A DNA stretch of 64,000 nucleotides from Bin55 sp965203735 (GTDB lineage Bacteria > Pseudomonadota > Gammaproteobacteria > Pseudomonadales > Azotimanducaceae): NCBI GenBank assembly GCA_965203735.1, contig OZ241909.1, positions 2,480,001 to 2,544,000 on the forward strand. The letters are read 5' to 3'. Shown here piece by piece: positions 36,242 through 45,208 of the stretch. Made by a program: the position numbers and the translations under genes. The notes beneath the pieces are model-generated. The model ran no database searches and was not told where the DNA came from. It worked only from the letters and a program-made list of their open reading frames with translations. Numbering within the stretch: position 1 is the stretch's first letter; each line of letters opens with the position of its first letter.

Positions 36242-37621
36242 GTGAAGAAGAGGAAGAAACCAGCGATAACTAGCAAACCGTTACAAACAAGGGTGAAAAC
36301 TCAGTTTCGTACCGTATTGAGGCTTTGCATCTGCGGGCTCTTCCTCCTTGCGCTAGGCATAGGCGTTCCCTTGTTTTTAGACTCGCCGCGTTTGATCCTC
36401 GAAGAAAGACCGGTCGCAGTCGCACCACCAGCACCCACCATTGTTGAAACCACATCTTCTGCCGCTGAAATTGTCGGTGCCCCTCCGGAAGAGGTCGACA
36501 TACCTCAACTAGCCACGGTTGTCTATCCCCCAGGGTCGGTGGGGGCCGCCTGTGAAGTAAACGAATTTCCACCAAGGACGGGCTACTGGTTTCTCGACAC
36601 AGAAACGCGACGCAGCATTACGAAGAAAAACCCCTTAACTGCCCTGAACAACGAAGAATGCAATGCTGTACTGGAACGCCATCTCTATGCCATTAACCCG
36701 TACCTTTGGGGAACGAAAGACGAAAAACGGCCAAATTCAAATCGTGTGTTTTCGTTCGTGGTTATCGATAACCCTATGACTTTTGAACGAATCTTTGCTG
36801 ATCCAATGGGGGATTTTGTGCGAGTACAAGAAGCGTTTGCAAACCCCGACTGTCGACTCGGTCCGGATGGTGAGAGCAACTGGAGCCTGAACGAAACCTG
36901 TCACGCCGAGGCTATTCTCAACTATGCCCTGTTGACCCGGTTCTGCTACGACGTCGGACAGAACAACGGGGTTCGAAACCGCTCTCGCCAAATGTACTGG
37001 GAAGAAGACAACCCCACTCCTGAGCAGGATCGCGATATGTGGATTCAAGACTTGGAAGATGATTGGGTTGAGAAAAAGTGTGAAGCTGTGTACCCGCAGG
37101 ATGCGCTGCAAGCCGATCTGCGCAAACAGATCTTGGAGCTTCGGGAAGACAACCAACGACTAGAGGAAATACTGATTAACTTGGCGGCCAAGCTCGGCGA
37201 CCCCGCCGCAGGTCTGACCAAACCGTTCTCGCCTAGTCCACGAACAGTCTATCGAGAGGAAGGGTACAAATACGGTCCCCACGCCAAATGGTTTACAAAT
37301 TTCTTTGACCCGAACGACCTTTTTACCAAGCACCCACCCAGTGTCGACCGCTTACGCAACCTTGTACTGGTGTTTGCAAAAAACATCGCCCCTAGCCACG
37401 GTGTATTTATCAAGTTTGATCACGAAGCGCTTGTGCGCCATTTGTGCACTCCACCATACTATGACAATCCTCTCGACGACTTTCTCGGCGGCCAACCACT
37501 TGAACCACCTAGTTGTCGTGACGTAGTCAACGAATTGCGACAGGAATCACTTCGCCCGGAATGGTTGGAAGTGATCGCCACCTTCGAAGACGTCGCGATG
37601 CGTCTAGACGTCTACGAATAG
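36242..37621 (+). CDS. unknown membrane-anchored protein with periplasmic domain
   Basis: This 459-residue protein begins at GTG 36242 with a very basic N-terminus (MKKRKKPA), then one membrane helix at about residues 25-46 (LRLCICGLFLLALGIGVPLFL). A Pro/Ala/Thr/Val linker follows, then a large domain with many Cys, Trp and Tyr (EFPPRTGYWFLDTETR; NNEECNAVLERHLYAINPYLW; RLGPDGESNWSLNETCHAEAI). A coiled-coil at about 280-300 (LRKQILELREDNQRLEEILINLA) and a C-terminal domain with CTPPYYDNPLDDFLGG follow. The layout suggests a single-pass inner-membrane protein with a periplasmic domain stabilised by disulfides. I do not recognise the family. No operon partner is evident. Confidence 0.7.
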   Translation: MKKRKKPAITSKPLQTRVKTQFRTVLRLCICGLFLLALGIGVPLFLDSPRLILEERPVAVAPPAPTIVETTSSAAEIVGAPPEEVDIPQLATVVYPPGSVGAACEVNEFPPRTGYWFLDTETRRSITKKNPLTALNNEECNAVLERHLYAINPYLWGTKDEKRPNSNRVFSFVVIDNPMTFERIFADPMGDFVRVQEAFANPDCRLGPDGESNWSLNETCHAEAILNYALLTRFCYDVGQNNGVRNRSRQMYWEEDNPTPEQDRDMWIQDLEDDWVEKKCEAVYPQDALQADLRKQILELREDNQRLEEILINLAAKLGDPAAGLTKPFSPSPRTVYREEGYKYGPHAKWFTNFFDPNDLFTKHPPSVDRLRNLVLVFAKNIAPSHGVFIKFDHEALVRHLCTPPYYDNPLDDFLGGQPLEPPSCRDVVNELRQESLRPEWLEVIATFEDVAMRLDVYE

Positions 37622-38319
37622 CCGCCCGAAAAACGCCATCGCATATTGAACGGAACACAATTCTTGCGATTGCAGCAAGTTCCACAACGTGTACATGAAC
37701 AAAATAAAACTGTTTCGCTCGATCTCCACAATTTGTCAGCAAACAGGCGAGCGAACCCACCACCAGCGTTTGGCATGTCGCCAAGATCATTTGTTCAACC
37801 CTTAGGTGAGTTCGTGAAACGATTAGGAATATCTAAGCAGTTTGGCAGAGTACCGCAATCCACGACGACCGACTCAGGAAATTGGATGCGCGCGTGTGGG
37901 AAGGGTTACTTATGCTGAGGTCGCTTCCATTACCCAGGCTTAATCGATCCGCCGAAACATTGGAGTATTGAATTTAAACCACTTGCGGCGAGAGCAATCG
38001 CGAATTGCGAAGCAGATTAGAACCATTACTAGTAGAAATAATTACGACACCATACGATTGAGCGATCGTAACTGATGGTGCCGCGTTATGTATGCTGTTG
38101 AAGCTACTACTCGATATGCCGAATCAAGAAAACACTTTCCTGAATCAACAAAAGCTAGTCAAGAAAAGCAGGTACACGGTCACCGTGTCGAACCCTAGTG
38201 GCTAGACACGTACGCGCGAAGGGTCTTGACTGACTAAGACTCCGCTACCCGTCTCAACTGAGTTGCCAAGGTACAACGCTATTCGAACAGGCGTGTCGCT
38301 TGCAGATTTCTAGTGCCGC
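37622..38319. other. 698-base stretch without a convincing gene
   Basis: The open frames here are short and lack ribosome binding sites and recognisable motifs. The longest on the plus strand (37646-37918) is Gln-, Pro- and Arg-rich and seems a chance frame. No strong hairpin or repeat was found. It separates the unknown gene ending at 37621 from the minus-strand SDR cluster; the right part would hold its terminator. Confidence 0.5.
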
Positions 38320-39120
38320 TCAATTGGGTTCGTAAAACATCGACGTACGCCCGCCGTCCACTACCAGATCGTGGCAATTGACGTAACTTCCGGCGTCGCT
38401 AGCGAGATATAAGGCAGCTTCCGCAATGTCTTGAGACAGTCCACTACGTGGCGTAGGTGTTGCCTTCGCTAGGTTGCGTTGCAACTTGGCCATCTTTCGC
38501 TGATTCTCTTCTTCCGGAAGAGTATTGGCTCGAGCCGATCCTCCCCAAAAAATCGGTGTCGCGATAGCTCCCGGAGAAATAGTATTCACCCGAATCCCCA
38601 TCGGACCCAATTCGATCCCAGCAATCCTCGAGTAGTGCGTAACAGCGGCTTTGATCACTGAGTAGACGACATTGCCTTGACGATACCGCAGACCTGCAAT
38701 GCTCGAATTGTTAATCACAGATCCACCGTCTTTCCGCAGATGTGGAATCGCATAGCGCGTCGTAACCATGACGCTTGTCAGAAGAAGCTTGACCGCATAG
38801 TCCAGCTGTTCAGGGGTAACGTCGAATACCCCTCCGCCTGTCGGTCCGCCAGCATTGTTAAACAGTATGTTTAGTCCGCCGAAGCGTTCAACTGTAGCCT
38901 CGACCGATAGTTTAATGTCGTCCTCGTCGGTGACATCACATCGCAAGTACAAGGCATTTTCAGATCCAAGTTTCTCAATAATGGCGACGCCTTTTTCTTC
39001 CGAGCGACCAGTGAGAACTACCTTAGCTCCCTCAGCTACAAAAAGTTCACAGGTAGCTTCGCCAATTCCGCTCGTACCACCGGAGACTAGAGCAACCTTT
39101 CCATTCAGTCGGCCTTCCAT
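38320..39120 (-). CDS. SDR-family oxidoreductase
   Basis: This 266-residue short-chain dehydrogenase has the cofactor motif VSGGTSGIGEATCELF, the DVTDEDD segment, NNAGG, and the catalytic VVYSVIKAAVTHYSR (YxxxK) after the NNSSIAG serine. A usual C-terminus VNCHDLVVDGG follows. It ends a three-gene run on the minus strand with two hotdog-fold hydratase genes, 16 bases apart. A 3-hydroxyacyl-CoA dehydrogenase or steroid/terpenoid alcohol dehydrogenase role fits that context, as inference. Confidence 0.92.
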   Translation of the reverse strand: MEGRLNGKVALVSGGTSGIGEATCELFVAEGAKVVLTGRSEEKGVAIIEKLGSENALYLRCDVTDEDDIKLSVEATVERFGGLNILFNNAGGPTGGGVFDVTPEQLDYAVKLLLTSVMVTTRYAIPHLRKDGGSVINNSSIAGLRYRQGNVVYSVIKAAVTHYSRIAGIELGPMGIRVNTISPGAIATPIFWGGSARANTLPEEENQRKMAKLQRNLAKATPTPRSGLSQDIAEAALYLASDAGSYVNCHDLVVDGGRTSMFYEPN

Positions 39121-39136
39121 GCTAATTCCTCAATCG

Positions 39137-39589
39137 TTAAGGCAACTTAATGGTTGCGGTACCAAAAACTCGAGTTTCGTCTGCTTCGTTGGATATTGTG
39201 ATATCGATTTCTACTGTATTCTCATCTTCGTCGATGTTTGTAACGACCCCTGTGATTTTGTGCGGTTGGTCCACAAGTACCGGAGCGCGAAAAACGGTAT
39301 CGATGACCACTATTTGCGCTGTTGGAGCCCACCTATGAATCATGGCTCCCAGAAATCCCTGGCTTAAGACGCCAGGAACGATTGCTCCGGGAAATCCTTC
39401 CTTGCGAGCAATCTCATGACTGGTAAAGCGTCCAGTACCCCATCCGACGTGCTTGCCGAATCTCTTGATGTTATCCAGGCTGGTATCGGGATCAAACGCA
39501 GGAAGAGTCTCTCCGAATTCGACATCGGCTATTGATTGAATCACCTCAGCCACACTAGCGCTCCCTGATAACGGTTCGGGTATCGGCAT
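39137..39589 (-). CDS. MaoC-like hotdog-fold dehydratase
   Basis: This 150-residue protein has the C-terminal MaoC hydratase pattern: FTSHEIARKEGFPGAIVPGVLSQGFLGAMI, with the usual catalytic Asp/His segment only partly preserved (DTSLDNIKRFGKH), and a hotdog strand in VFRAPVLVDQPHKITGVVTNI. It overlaps the upstream hydratase gene by 35 bases (39555-39589), so the two subunits are translated together. Together they make the two-hotdog unit of (R)-type enoyl-CoA hydratases. Confidence 0.85.
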   Translation of the reverse strand: MPIPEPLSGSASVAEVIQSIADVEFGETLPAFDPDTSLDNIKRFGKHVGWGTGRFTSHEIARKEGFPGAIVPGVLSQGFLGAMIHRWAPTAQIVVIDTVFRAPVLVDQPHKITGVVTNIDEDENTVEIDITISNEADETRVFGTATIKLP

Positions 39590-39992
39590 TGGCTACATGA
39601 GCTCCTTGATCGTCATATAGCTCCATACGGGTCACCAAAAAGACCATTCGACCGGATCGTCCCGTCTTGGTGTAGATGTCGTGTAGGTGGGATCGTCCTA
39701 TCAGCTTCATTCCATCTCTAACAGGTGCCTTCCACTCGACTTGCTTACCTGCATCCATGCTGACACCATTTAGTGCTGGAAAATCCGAAGGAAAACTCCT
39801 ACGACCTACAAGAGTTGAGACAAACGTTGGAGGAGCTTGAAAATCTGGATCCGAAGTATCCGTAAACTTGGAATCGGTTTCTCCCGCTGCAACTGCATAT
39901 TCCCGAAACCGACTGCCATCGATTTCAAACTCAACCTCATCGAATTCAATGTTTAGAAACCGCTTTCTCAGGTCTTCGATGTCGGTATCCAA
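39555..39992 (-). CDS. FAS1-like/MaoC N-terminal hotdog-fold dehydratase subunit
   Basis: This 145-residue protein has the N-terminal half of two-domain MaoC hydratases: FREYAVAAGETDSKFTDTSDPDFQAPPTFVSTLVG, then MDAGKQVEWKAPVRDGMKLIGRSHLHDIYTKTGRSGRMVFLVTRMEL. It lacks the catalytic dyad, as this half usually does, and would pair with the product of the next gene. It starts at the ATG at 39992 and is the first gene of the run with the SDR. Such units hydrate 2-enoyl-CoAs in steroid-like or beta-oxidation pathways. Confidence 0.85.
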   Translation of the reverse strand: MDTDIEDLRKRFLNIEFDEVEFEIDGSRFREYAVAAGETDSKFTDTSDPDFQAPPTFVSTLVGRRSFPSDFPALNGVSMDAGKQVEWKAPVRDGMKLIGRSHLHDIYTKTGRSGRMVFLVTRMELYDDQGAHVANADTRTVIRER

Positions 39993-40143
39993 CTTGCTCT
40001 CCTGTTCGTGCTAACACACAAACGACGCATTGTAGCTAATACTTCAAAGACCGGTATTTCTATCTTTCTCAGCAAGTTCACGCGTCTTTCGAACGATTAG
40101 ATTTCAACTCACCTGGTAGCCCACTTGCTTCAGCAAGAGACGA

Positions 40144-40551
40144 CTAGTCGTAATAACTTGGAGTTCCTACAGGTTTGGAAGAATCCGTTGAGAATTGGTC
40201 GATCCAAACGACTGTCTTCCAGTAATCAACCTTACACTTGTGAAACAGTCGAGCCATTTCATAAATGGAAGCCCCAGAGTTCCAAAGGATAGAATTCAAG
40301 AGAGTTCCAGGCAGGTCCTCAAACAAACACTTCACAACAGTGGGGTCTGCTTCGGACGGATTCCTCAACCATTCCTGCAATTGTTCGGGTGTGGGTCTGC
40401 GCGGATGCCCTGCCAAATTGAAGAATATGGCAGACTGCATTTCGTCGGGATTGAAGTTCATTCGTTTGTGAGCGAATGAGTAGTCGAAGCTACTGAGAGG
40501 CTTAGGCTCTCTAGGGGCTGGCCAATTGGTTACTTGGACGGTCTTAGACAT
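40144..40551 (-). CDS. unknown protein (about 135 aa)
   Basis: The product is 135 residues from the ATG at 40551 (MSKTVQVTNWPAP), or 143 from an upstream start. It looks soluble and helical, with SFDYSFAHKRMNFNPDEMQSAIF, GHPRRPTPEQLQEWLRN, VVKCLFEDLPGTLLNSILWNSG and YEMARLFHKCKVDYWKTVVWIDQF. No membrane segment or catalytic motif is seen. I do not recognise it. It stands alone between the hydratase cluster and the interrupted TonB-like gene. Confidence 0.55.
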   Translation of the reverse strand: MSKTVQVTNWPAPREPKPLSSFDYSFAHKRMNFNPDEMQSAIFFNLAGHPRRPTPEQLQEWLRNPSEADPTVVKCLFEDLPGTLLNSILWNSGASIYEMARLFHKCKVDYWKTVVWIDQFSTDSSKPVGTPSYYD

Positions 40552-40821
40552 TAGTGTTTCGACAGCGAATTTCAATCATTCGCTTCTGTTTGCTGCATAG
40601 TTAACTGGTCGGTTAGCAGTGCCTTCATGCTCTGTTTGAGAAGGAATCAGGACCAGCTTCTCTCATCTTAAGTCTGACTTGAGGTTCTCCTAGAAACCCA
40701 AGCATTGGGTTCATGTGCAATAGCTATTTCGACATGTACACTAAGAGTGTATGACCTTTGCCACTCCTCAGTCACAACTCAAAACATGACAACTAGAAAA
40801 ATAGCCCTGGAAACTCGAACT

Positions 40822-40980
40822 ATGTCCCAGAAAGAGCCCAGTGATCAGGTTCAGAAAATCATTAATTTCTACTGTACTAGTGTGTGGGTCATTGCACTGT
40901 TATTTTCCTGGCCATGCTTGGCAGCTGACGAATCCGCTACGCAAGAGTCCGAACAACTGTCCGAATGAAGTTGCGATAGG
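40822..40980 (+). pseudogene. TonB-like gene, 5' fragment cut off by the IS3 insertion
   Basis: The fragment holds a start (ATG 40822; ATG 40786 is also possible), a basic-acid N-terminus and a strong signal or anchor segment (NFYCTSVWVIALLFSWPCLA, then ADES). Host sequence ends at GAA 40963-40965. The last five codons before the TGA at 40966 are host; the TGA itself is the first three bases of the insertion sequence. Removing 40966-42289 and one GAA joins this frame to the TonB domain frame (..QLSE-TKVEVDS..) with no shift. So this is the exported N-terminus of the gene whose rest lies at 42293-43258. Confidence 0.8.
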
Positions 40981-40991
40981 TTAGCGGACAG
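40966..40991 (+). repeat. left terminal inverted repeat of the IS3-family element
   Basis: This 26-bp end begins TGAAGTTGCGA and ends GGACAG. It matches the reverse complement of 42264-42289 at 19 of 26 positions. The target copy GAA is at 40963-40965. Confidence 0.85.
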
Positions 40992-41017
40992 TGCACAATG
41001 ACCCAAGGAGGACAATC

Positions 41018-41305
41018 ATGGGCAGAAAGCGCTATCCACAGGAATACAGGGACCGGCTGGTCGAGCTGGCTCGATCCGGCCGCAGCGTCGCGTCGCTGGC
41101 GGAGGAGTTCGAGCCGACGCCGCAGACGATACGCAACTGGCTCGACGAGGCGGACGGGCCCGTCGAGCGTGACGACTCGAAGGAGCTTCGCAAGCTGCGC
41201 CGCGAGCTGGCGCGGATCAAGGAAGAGCGGGACATACTGGCAAAGGCCACGGCCTGGTTCGCCAAGGAGACCACGAGGACCCCAAGCCGGTCTTCGAGTT
41301 CATGA
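41018..41305 (+). CDS. IS3-family transposase OrfA (helix-turn-helix subunit)
   Basis: This 95-residue protein starts at ATG 41018, with AAGGAGG about 8 nt before it. It has the HTH_Tnp_1 pattern: RKRYPQEYRDRLVELARSG, SVASLAEEFEPTPQTIRNWLDEA, then a leucine-zipper-like KELRKLRRELARIKEERDILAKATAWFAKE. It binds the element ends and, joined to OrfB by a -1 frameshift, gives the active transposase, as known for IS3. In the -1 frame EDPKPVFEF leads directly into the OrfB start. Confidence 0.93.
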   Translation: MGRKRYPQEYRDRLVELARSGRSVASLAEEFEPTPQTIRNWLDEADGPVERDDSKELRKLRRELARIKEERDILAKATAWFAKETTRTPSRSSSS

Positions 41306-42159
41306 AGGCGCACCGGGCCGAGTTCAGCGTAGCCGCCATGTGTCGAGTGCTGCGAGTCTCCCGCAGCGGATACTATGCGTGGCTGAAGCGTCCCCCGTCG
41401 CGGTGGGACGCGGCGGATCGGGAGCTGCTGGAGCGCATACGCCGGATCCACGCCGAGTCGAGGGGCACCTACGGTGCGCCTCGGGTCCAGGCGAAGCTGC
41501 GGGAAATGGGCGTTCGCGCGAGTCGTCGCAGGATCGGCCGACTGATGGCGAGGGACGGCCTTCGAGGGGTGTGCCGACGCCGTCGTTGGAGCACCACGCG
41601 TCCGGACGGCTCGGAGGTCGCCGCCGATCTGGTCAATCGGGAGTTCCACGCGGAGCGTCCCGACGAGCTCTGGGTGGCGGACGCCACCTACGTTCCGACG
41701 GCGGAGGGAACGCTGTACCTGGCGGTCGTCCAGGACGTGTTCTCGCGCCGCATCGTGGGCTGGTCCATGGCGCGGCGGCAGAAGGCGGAGCTCATGATCC
41801 AGGCGCTGAAGATGGCCGTCGCACGTCGTCGGCCCCGGAACAAGGTCACGCATCACTCCGACCACGGCTCGCAGTACACCTCGGATCCGTTTCGGGAAGT
41901 CTGCGAGGAGTCCGACGTCACGGTGTCGATGGGCTCGGTGGGCGACTGCTACGACAACGCGATGGCGGAGAGCTTCTTCGCCACCCTGGAGACCGAGCTG
42001 ATCGATCGGCAGCCCCGCGGTCGCTTCGCGAGCCGGGAGCAGGCGCGGTCGATGATCTTCGACTATCTCGAGGGGTTCTACAACACGCGGAGACTGCATT
42101 CGTCGCTCGGATACCTGTCGCCGATGGAGTTCGAGCGGCGACATGCGAAAGCGAAATGA
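41302..42159 (+). CDS. IS3-family transposase OrfB (DDE integrase core)
   Basis: This 285-residue protein has an HTH_21 part (RIHAESRGTYGAPRVQAKLREMG, SRRRIGRLMARDGL) and an rve integrase core. The DDE residues lie in LWVADATYVPT, HHSDHGSQYTS and NAMAESFFATLETELI. The C-terminus FYNTRRLHSSLGYLSPMEFE is typical. ATG 41302 overlaps the end of orfA by 4 bases in the -1 frame. All catalytic residues are present, so the element may still be active. Confidence 0.95.
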   Translation: MKAHRAEFSVAAMCRVLRVSRSGYYAWLKRPPSRWDAADRELLERIRRIHAESRGTYGAPRVQAKLREMGVRASRRRIGRLMARDGLRGVCRRRRWSTTRPDGSEVAADLVNREFHAERPDELWVADATYVPTAEGTLYLAVVQDVFSRRIVGWSMARRQKAELMIQALKMAVARRRPRNKVTHHSDHGSQYTSDPFREVCEESDVTVSMGSVGDCYDNAMAESFFATLETELIDRQPRGRFASREQARSMIFDYLEGFYNTRRLHSSLGYLSPMEFERRHAKAK

Positions 42160-42263
42160 ACAAACGAAAAACAAATTTTTTCAAAAAAAGCGGCCTGTGG
42201 AAATGTGGACAACTCTGCGAGTTCCCCACATTCCCACGAGGCCCAACAACAACAATTTAAAAC

Positions 42264-42289
42264 CTGTCCATTAACATGTGGCAATCTCA
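42264..42289 (-). repeat. right terminal inverted repeat of the IS3-family element
   Basis: This is the partner of 40966-40991. It ends in CA at 42288-42289, the complement of the TG at the left end, and is followed by the second GAA at 42290-42292. Confidence 0.85.
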
Positions 42290-43258
42290 GAAACCAAAGT
42301 CGAAGTTGACAGTTTCCATGGTCCTAGGTTGTTAGCACCTATTGTTAGGCCTGTGTACCCCAATGACCGATTAATTGCAGGTGAAGAAGGTTGGGTACAG
42401 CTCAATTTCATGGTCGATTCCGAGGGAAAACCATACGAATTTGTCGTGACAGACTCGATTGGGGATAGCTCGTTCACGAATGCCGCTATTCGGGCCGTAA
42501 AACAGTGGAGATACCGACCCGCGAATTACAACGGAAAGAATATCGACGCAGGAGCCCGCCAAAAGGTTATTTTCCAAATCGAAGATCAGCCCCAAGCTGT
42601 AACAAGAAAGTTCGCAAGAATTCAGAATCAATTGCGAAAAGCTATAACCGAGGACGACAAGGATAGTGCCGACAAATTCATGAGGATGTTGGATGGAGAA
42701 AGAAAACTCACCCTTTATGAGGATGCCGCATTCAACTTTTCCAGGTATGAATATCTGAGCAAGTGGGGTACCGAAGATGAGCAACTCAAAGCGTTAGATC
42801 GAGCAATAGCCAACGAATCCGGTGACAATTTCTTGCCCATCGAAGCATTTGCGTTTGCATTGGGTAGACAACTGCCACTCTTGCTCAAGAAAAGGGACTA
42901 TCAACGAGCCTATCGAACATACCAGAAGCTGATCAGACAAGACCTCGATGAAGAGGCAAAGTCATGGCTCGGTGGTATCGCTGAAGCGCTAGACGAACTA
43001 AAGAACAACCAAGTAGCTTACGACGTAGAAGCTACGATTCCTAACTCTGCAAGTTGGAATATCGAACTATTCAAGGACGAGTTTTGGCTAGAGGAGGTTG
43101 AAGGTCGAGTTGTCGAGCTGAAGCTTCGATGCTTTGGGGAAATGAGAATAATTAGATTTGAGCCGGGAATAAAGTACAAGGTTGAAAAACCCTACGGGAT
43201 GTGTAATCTTGAAGTTTTGGGCGATCAGGCAACGACTTTCAAGTTGTTCCAATCCTAA
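42278..43258 (+). pseudogene. TonB-like protein, 3' fragment (TonB C-terminal domain plus extra domain)
   Basis: Host sequence resumes at 42290-42293; the open frame reaches back to GTG 42278 inside the IS. The fragment has a TonB C-terminal domain (IVRPVYPNDRLIAGEEGWVQLNFMV, AIRAVKQWRYRPANYNGKNI) and then about 220 residues of helical, repeat-like sequence ending in a beta-rich piece (GRVVELKLRCFGEMRIIRFEPG). In the intact gene the 5' part at 40822-40965 would supply export, for a protein of about 369 residues. Without it the fragment would stay in the cytoplasm, if made at all. The C-terminal extension is longer than in ordinary TonB proteins. Confidence 0.82.
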
Positions 43259-43531
43259 GTACCTTGCACAAATTGCACGTTTTACTGGAAATTACTGCGA
43301 ACACATTACTCCTCTTGACGGATTAGCGGAGCAAGTGTCCGTTGCTCGAGGCGGAAAAGCACCAGTCCACTGCACGCTCCGATTTCTACTCACCATTGAC
43401 AGAAACGCCTCGACGAGTTCGTCTAACCCTACGATCGGCGATTCTAGACCTATCCCAGATTCCGCACCATCACCTGACGACGTTCCCAAATCACTCTCGC
43501 CTCCGTTGAAAATCATGAACGCAGAAAGCGG

Positions 43532-43558
43532 GCCGCTGTAGCTGCAGCGGCGCGTTTT
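43532..43558 (+). terminator. possible intrinsic terminator
   Basis: GCCGCTG at 43532-43538 and CAGCGGC at 43545-43551 form a GC-rich 7-bp stem with a 6-nt loop, followed by GCGTTTTC. It stands about 270 bases after the TonB-like fragment and 50 before the GMC gene. The T-run is short, so this is a moderate call. The rest of 43259-43601 shows no gene. Confidence 0.4.
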
Positions 43559-43601
43559 CAAATACTGTTACTCTTAGAGAGAGAAGAGAGATTGGAGCAA
43601 C

Positions 43602-45203
43602 ATGAACCCTGAGAAAGTCGATGTTCTGGTTGTGGGCGCTGGTGCTTCAGGTGCTGCAGCGGCCTGGAGTCTCGCAGATACAAGAATGCGAATTGTGTGC
43701 CTCGAACAAGGCACATGGATGAATCCTTCCGAGTACCCAACTTCACAAATCGACTGGGAAAGTCGCAACTTCGGAAGCATGGGAATCAATCCCAACTATC
43801 GAGGTCGCGATACCGACTATGCAATAAATGACACCGATTCACCCATATCTGTAGCCAATTTCAACGCGGTGGGTGGCAGTACGATCCTTTATGCGGGCCA
43901 TTTCCCTCGTTTCCATCCTTCGGATTTTCGAGTTCGAAGTCTCGATGGCGTGGCAGATGACTGGCCTATCGATTACACGACACTCGAGCCCTATTACGAC
44001 GAAAACGACCGCATGATGGGGGTATCAGGCTTGGCCGGAGATCCGGCCTACCCACCTAAGCCACAGATCATGCCTCCAGTTCCGATGGGAAGGTCGGGAG
44101 AAACTCTCGCCAAAGGTTTCAACAAGCTTGGATGGCATTGGTGGCCCTCCGACACCGCGATTGCAACGGAAGATTATGACGGACGTGCGAAGTGCATCAA
44201 TCTTGGCGGCTGCTATACCGGTTGTACTCAAGGCGCGAAGGCTTCATCGGACATAACTTACTGGCCGAAAGCCATTCGAAACGGCGTTGAGCTTCGAACC
44301 CAATGTAGAGTTCGAGAAATCACAGTCAATAACGATGATTTCGCAACAGGCGTTGTCTATTACGATGAGAATGGAACTGAAGTCCATCAAGAAGCAGAAA
44401 TCGTGATCTTGGCGTGCAATGGCGTTGGCACTCCCCGACTTCTGCTCAATTCAACCTCATCCAGATTTCCCGATGGGCTCGCGAACCGAAGCGGGCTTGT
44501 TGGAAAGAACCTAATGTTCCATCCATACGCACTGATTACTGGAGTCTTCCCAAATGAACTGGATGGATATATGGGTCCTGGAGTTTGCATTTGGAGTCAA
44601 GAGTTCTACGAAACCGACCCAAGTCGCGACTTCGTTCGAGGATTCACGTACGAATGCAGTCGCGGGCGCGGAATCGTGGGTTCAGCCATGATCGGGATGG
44701 GCTACGGGCGAATACCTTGGGGAAATAAACACCACGAAGCCTATCGAAAACTTCACAAGCGAATGACGGGAATGTCTGCGATTTGCGAAGATCTTCCCGA
44801 GGAACACAACACTGTCACGTTGGACCCCGATCTCAAAGACTCCAACGGAATACCTTGTCCGAAGATCAGCTACAGCCTCAGTGACAACTCCAAGAAAATG
44901 CTGGACTTTGCTATTCGCAGATCTACAGAAGTGCTCGAAGCATCTGGTGCAGAAGACATTCTCGTTGAGTCACCCATTGCGCACGGAGGATGGCACCTGA
45001 TGGGAACGACACGGATGGGTACCGATCCTGAGAGATCTGTAGTAAACGAGTGGGGGCGTTCACACGATGTTCGCAACCTGTTTGTTGTGGATGGAAGCAT
45101 CTTCGTCACGAGCGCGGGAGTGAATCCCACTCGAACCATCCAAGCGTTAGCTCTTTACATTGCGGACTCCATGAAGAAGAGAATTGCAAACTTATTCGAC
45201 TGA
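43602..45203 (+). CDS. GMC oxidoreductase, gluconate/glucose dehydrogenase-like flavoprotein subunit
   Basis: This 533-residue flavoprotein has the FAD motif VDVLVVGAGASGAAAAWSLAD and a GMC core (NAVGGSTILYAGHFPRF). The C-terminus has HGGWHLMGTTRMG and VNPTRTIQALALYIADSM, with the usual His and Asn. The spaced cysteines CINLGGCYTGC (C-x5-C-x3-C, near residue 205) match the pattern that holds a 3Fe-4S cluster in FAD-glucose and gluconate dehydrogenases. No signal peptide is seen. The small-subunit gene follows after 5 bases. No cytochrome c subunit gene is present, unlike the classic three-subunit enzymes, so the electron acceptor is unknown. Confidence 0.9.
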   Translation: MNPEKVDVLVVGAGASGAAAAWSLADTRMRIVCLEQGTWMNPSEYPTSQIDWESRNFGSMGINPNYRGRDTDYAINDTDSPISVANFNAVGGSTILYAGHFPRFHPSDFRVRSLDGVADDWPIDYTTLEPYYDENDRMMGVSGLAGDPAYPPKPQIMPPVPMGRSGETLAKGFNKLGWHWWPSDTAIATEDYDGRAKCINLGGCYTGCTQGAKASSDITYWPKAIRNGVELRTQCRVREITVNNDDFATGVVYYDENGTEVHQEAEIVILACNGVGTPRLLLNSTSSRFPDGLANRSGLVGKNLMFHPYALITGVFPNELDGYMGPGVCIWSQEFYETDPSRDFVRGFTYECSRGRGIVGSAMIGMGYGRIPWGNKHHEAYRKLHKRMTGMSAICEDLPEEHNTVTLDPDLKDSNGIPCPKISYSLSDNSKKMLDFAIRRSTEVLEASGAEDILVESPIAHGGWHLMGTTRMGTDPERSVVNEWGRSHDVRNLFVVDGSIFVTSAGVNPTRTIQALALYIADSMKKRIANLFD

Positions 45204-45208
45204 TCGCC

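Larger units (their letters stand above)
40966..42289 (+). mobile_element. IS3-family insertion sequence, 1324 bp, GAA target duplication
   Basis: Ends were set from three agreeing facts. The outermost 26 bases at left (starting TGAAGTTGC) and right (reverse complement starting TGAGATTGC) match at 19 of 26 positions, and both include GTTA and GGACAG in register. The 3 bases outside are GAA on both sides. Deleting the element with one GAA restores one reading frame. Inside are orfA and orfB in overlapping frames, as usual for IS3. The coding part is much GC-richer than the host. Both ORFs look whole. Confidence 0.93.

Noticed and set aside
37646..37918. A 90-codon plus-strand frame in the gene-poor stretch.
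   Set aside because: It has no ribosome binding site, no motif and odd composition, so a chance frame is more likely.
40705..40968. An 87-residue exported protein ending at the TGA at 40966.
   Set aside because: The stop is part of the IS3 end. Joining across the element shows it is the 5' piece of a larger TonB-like gene, and its first codons before 40786 have no support.
40998..42260. Long open frames overlapping the IS3 orfB on both strands (up to 420 codons).
   Set aside because: They are shadows in GC-rich DNA; the real frames are orfA and orfB with clear helix-turn-helix and DDE residues.
45050..45208. An upstream extension of the gluconate-dehydrogenase small-subunit gene by 53 codons.
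   Set aside because: It lies within the GMC gene, and the family N-terminus begins at ATG 45209.
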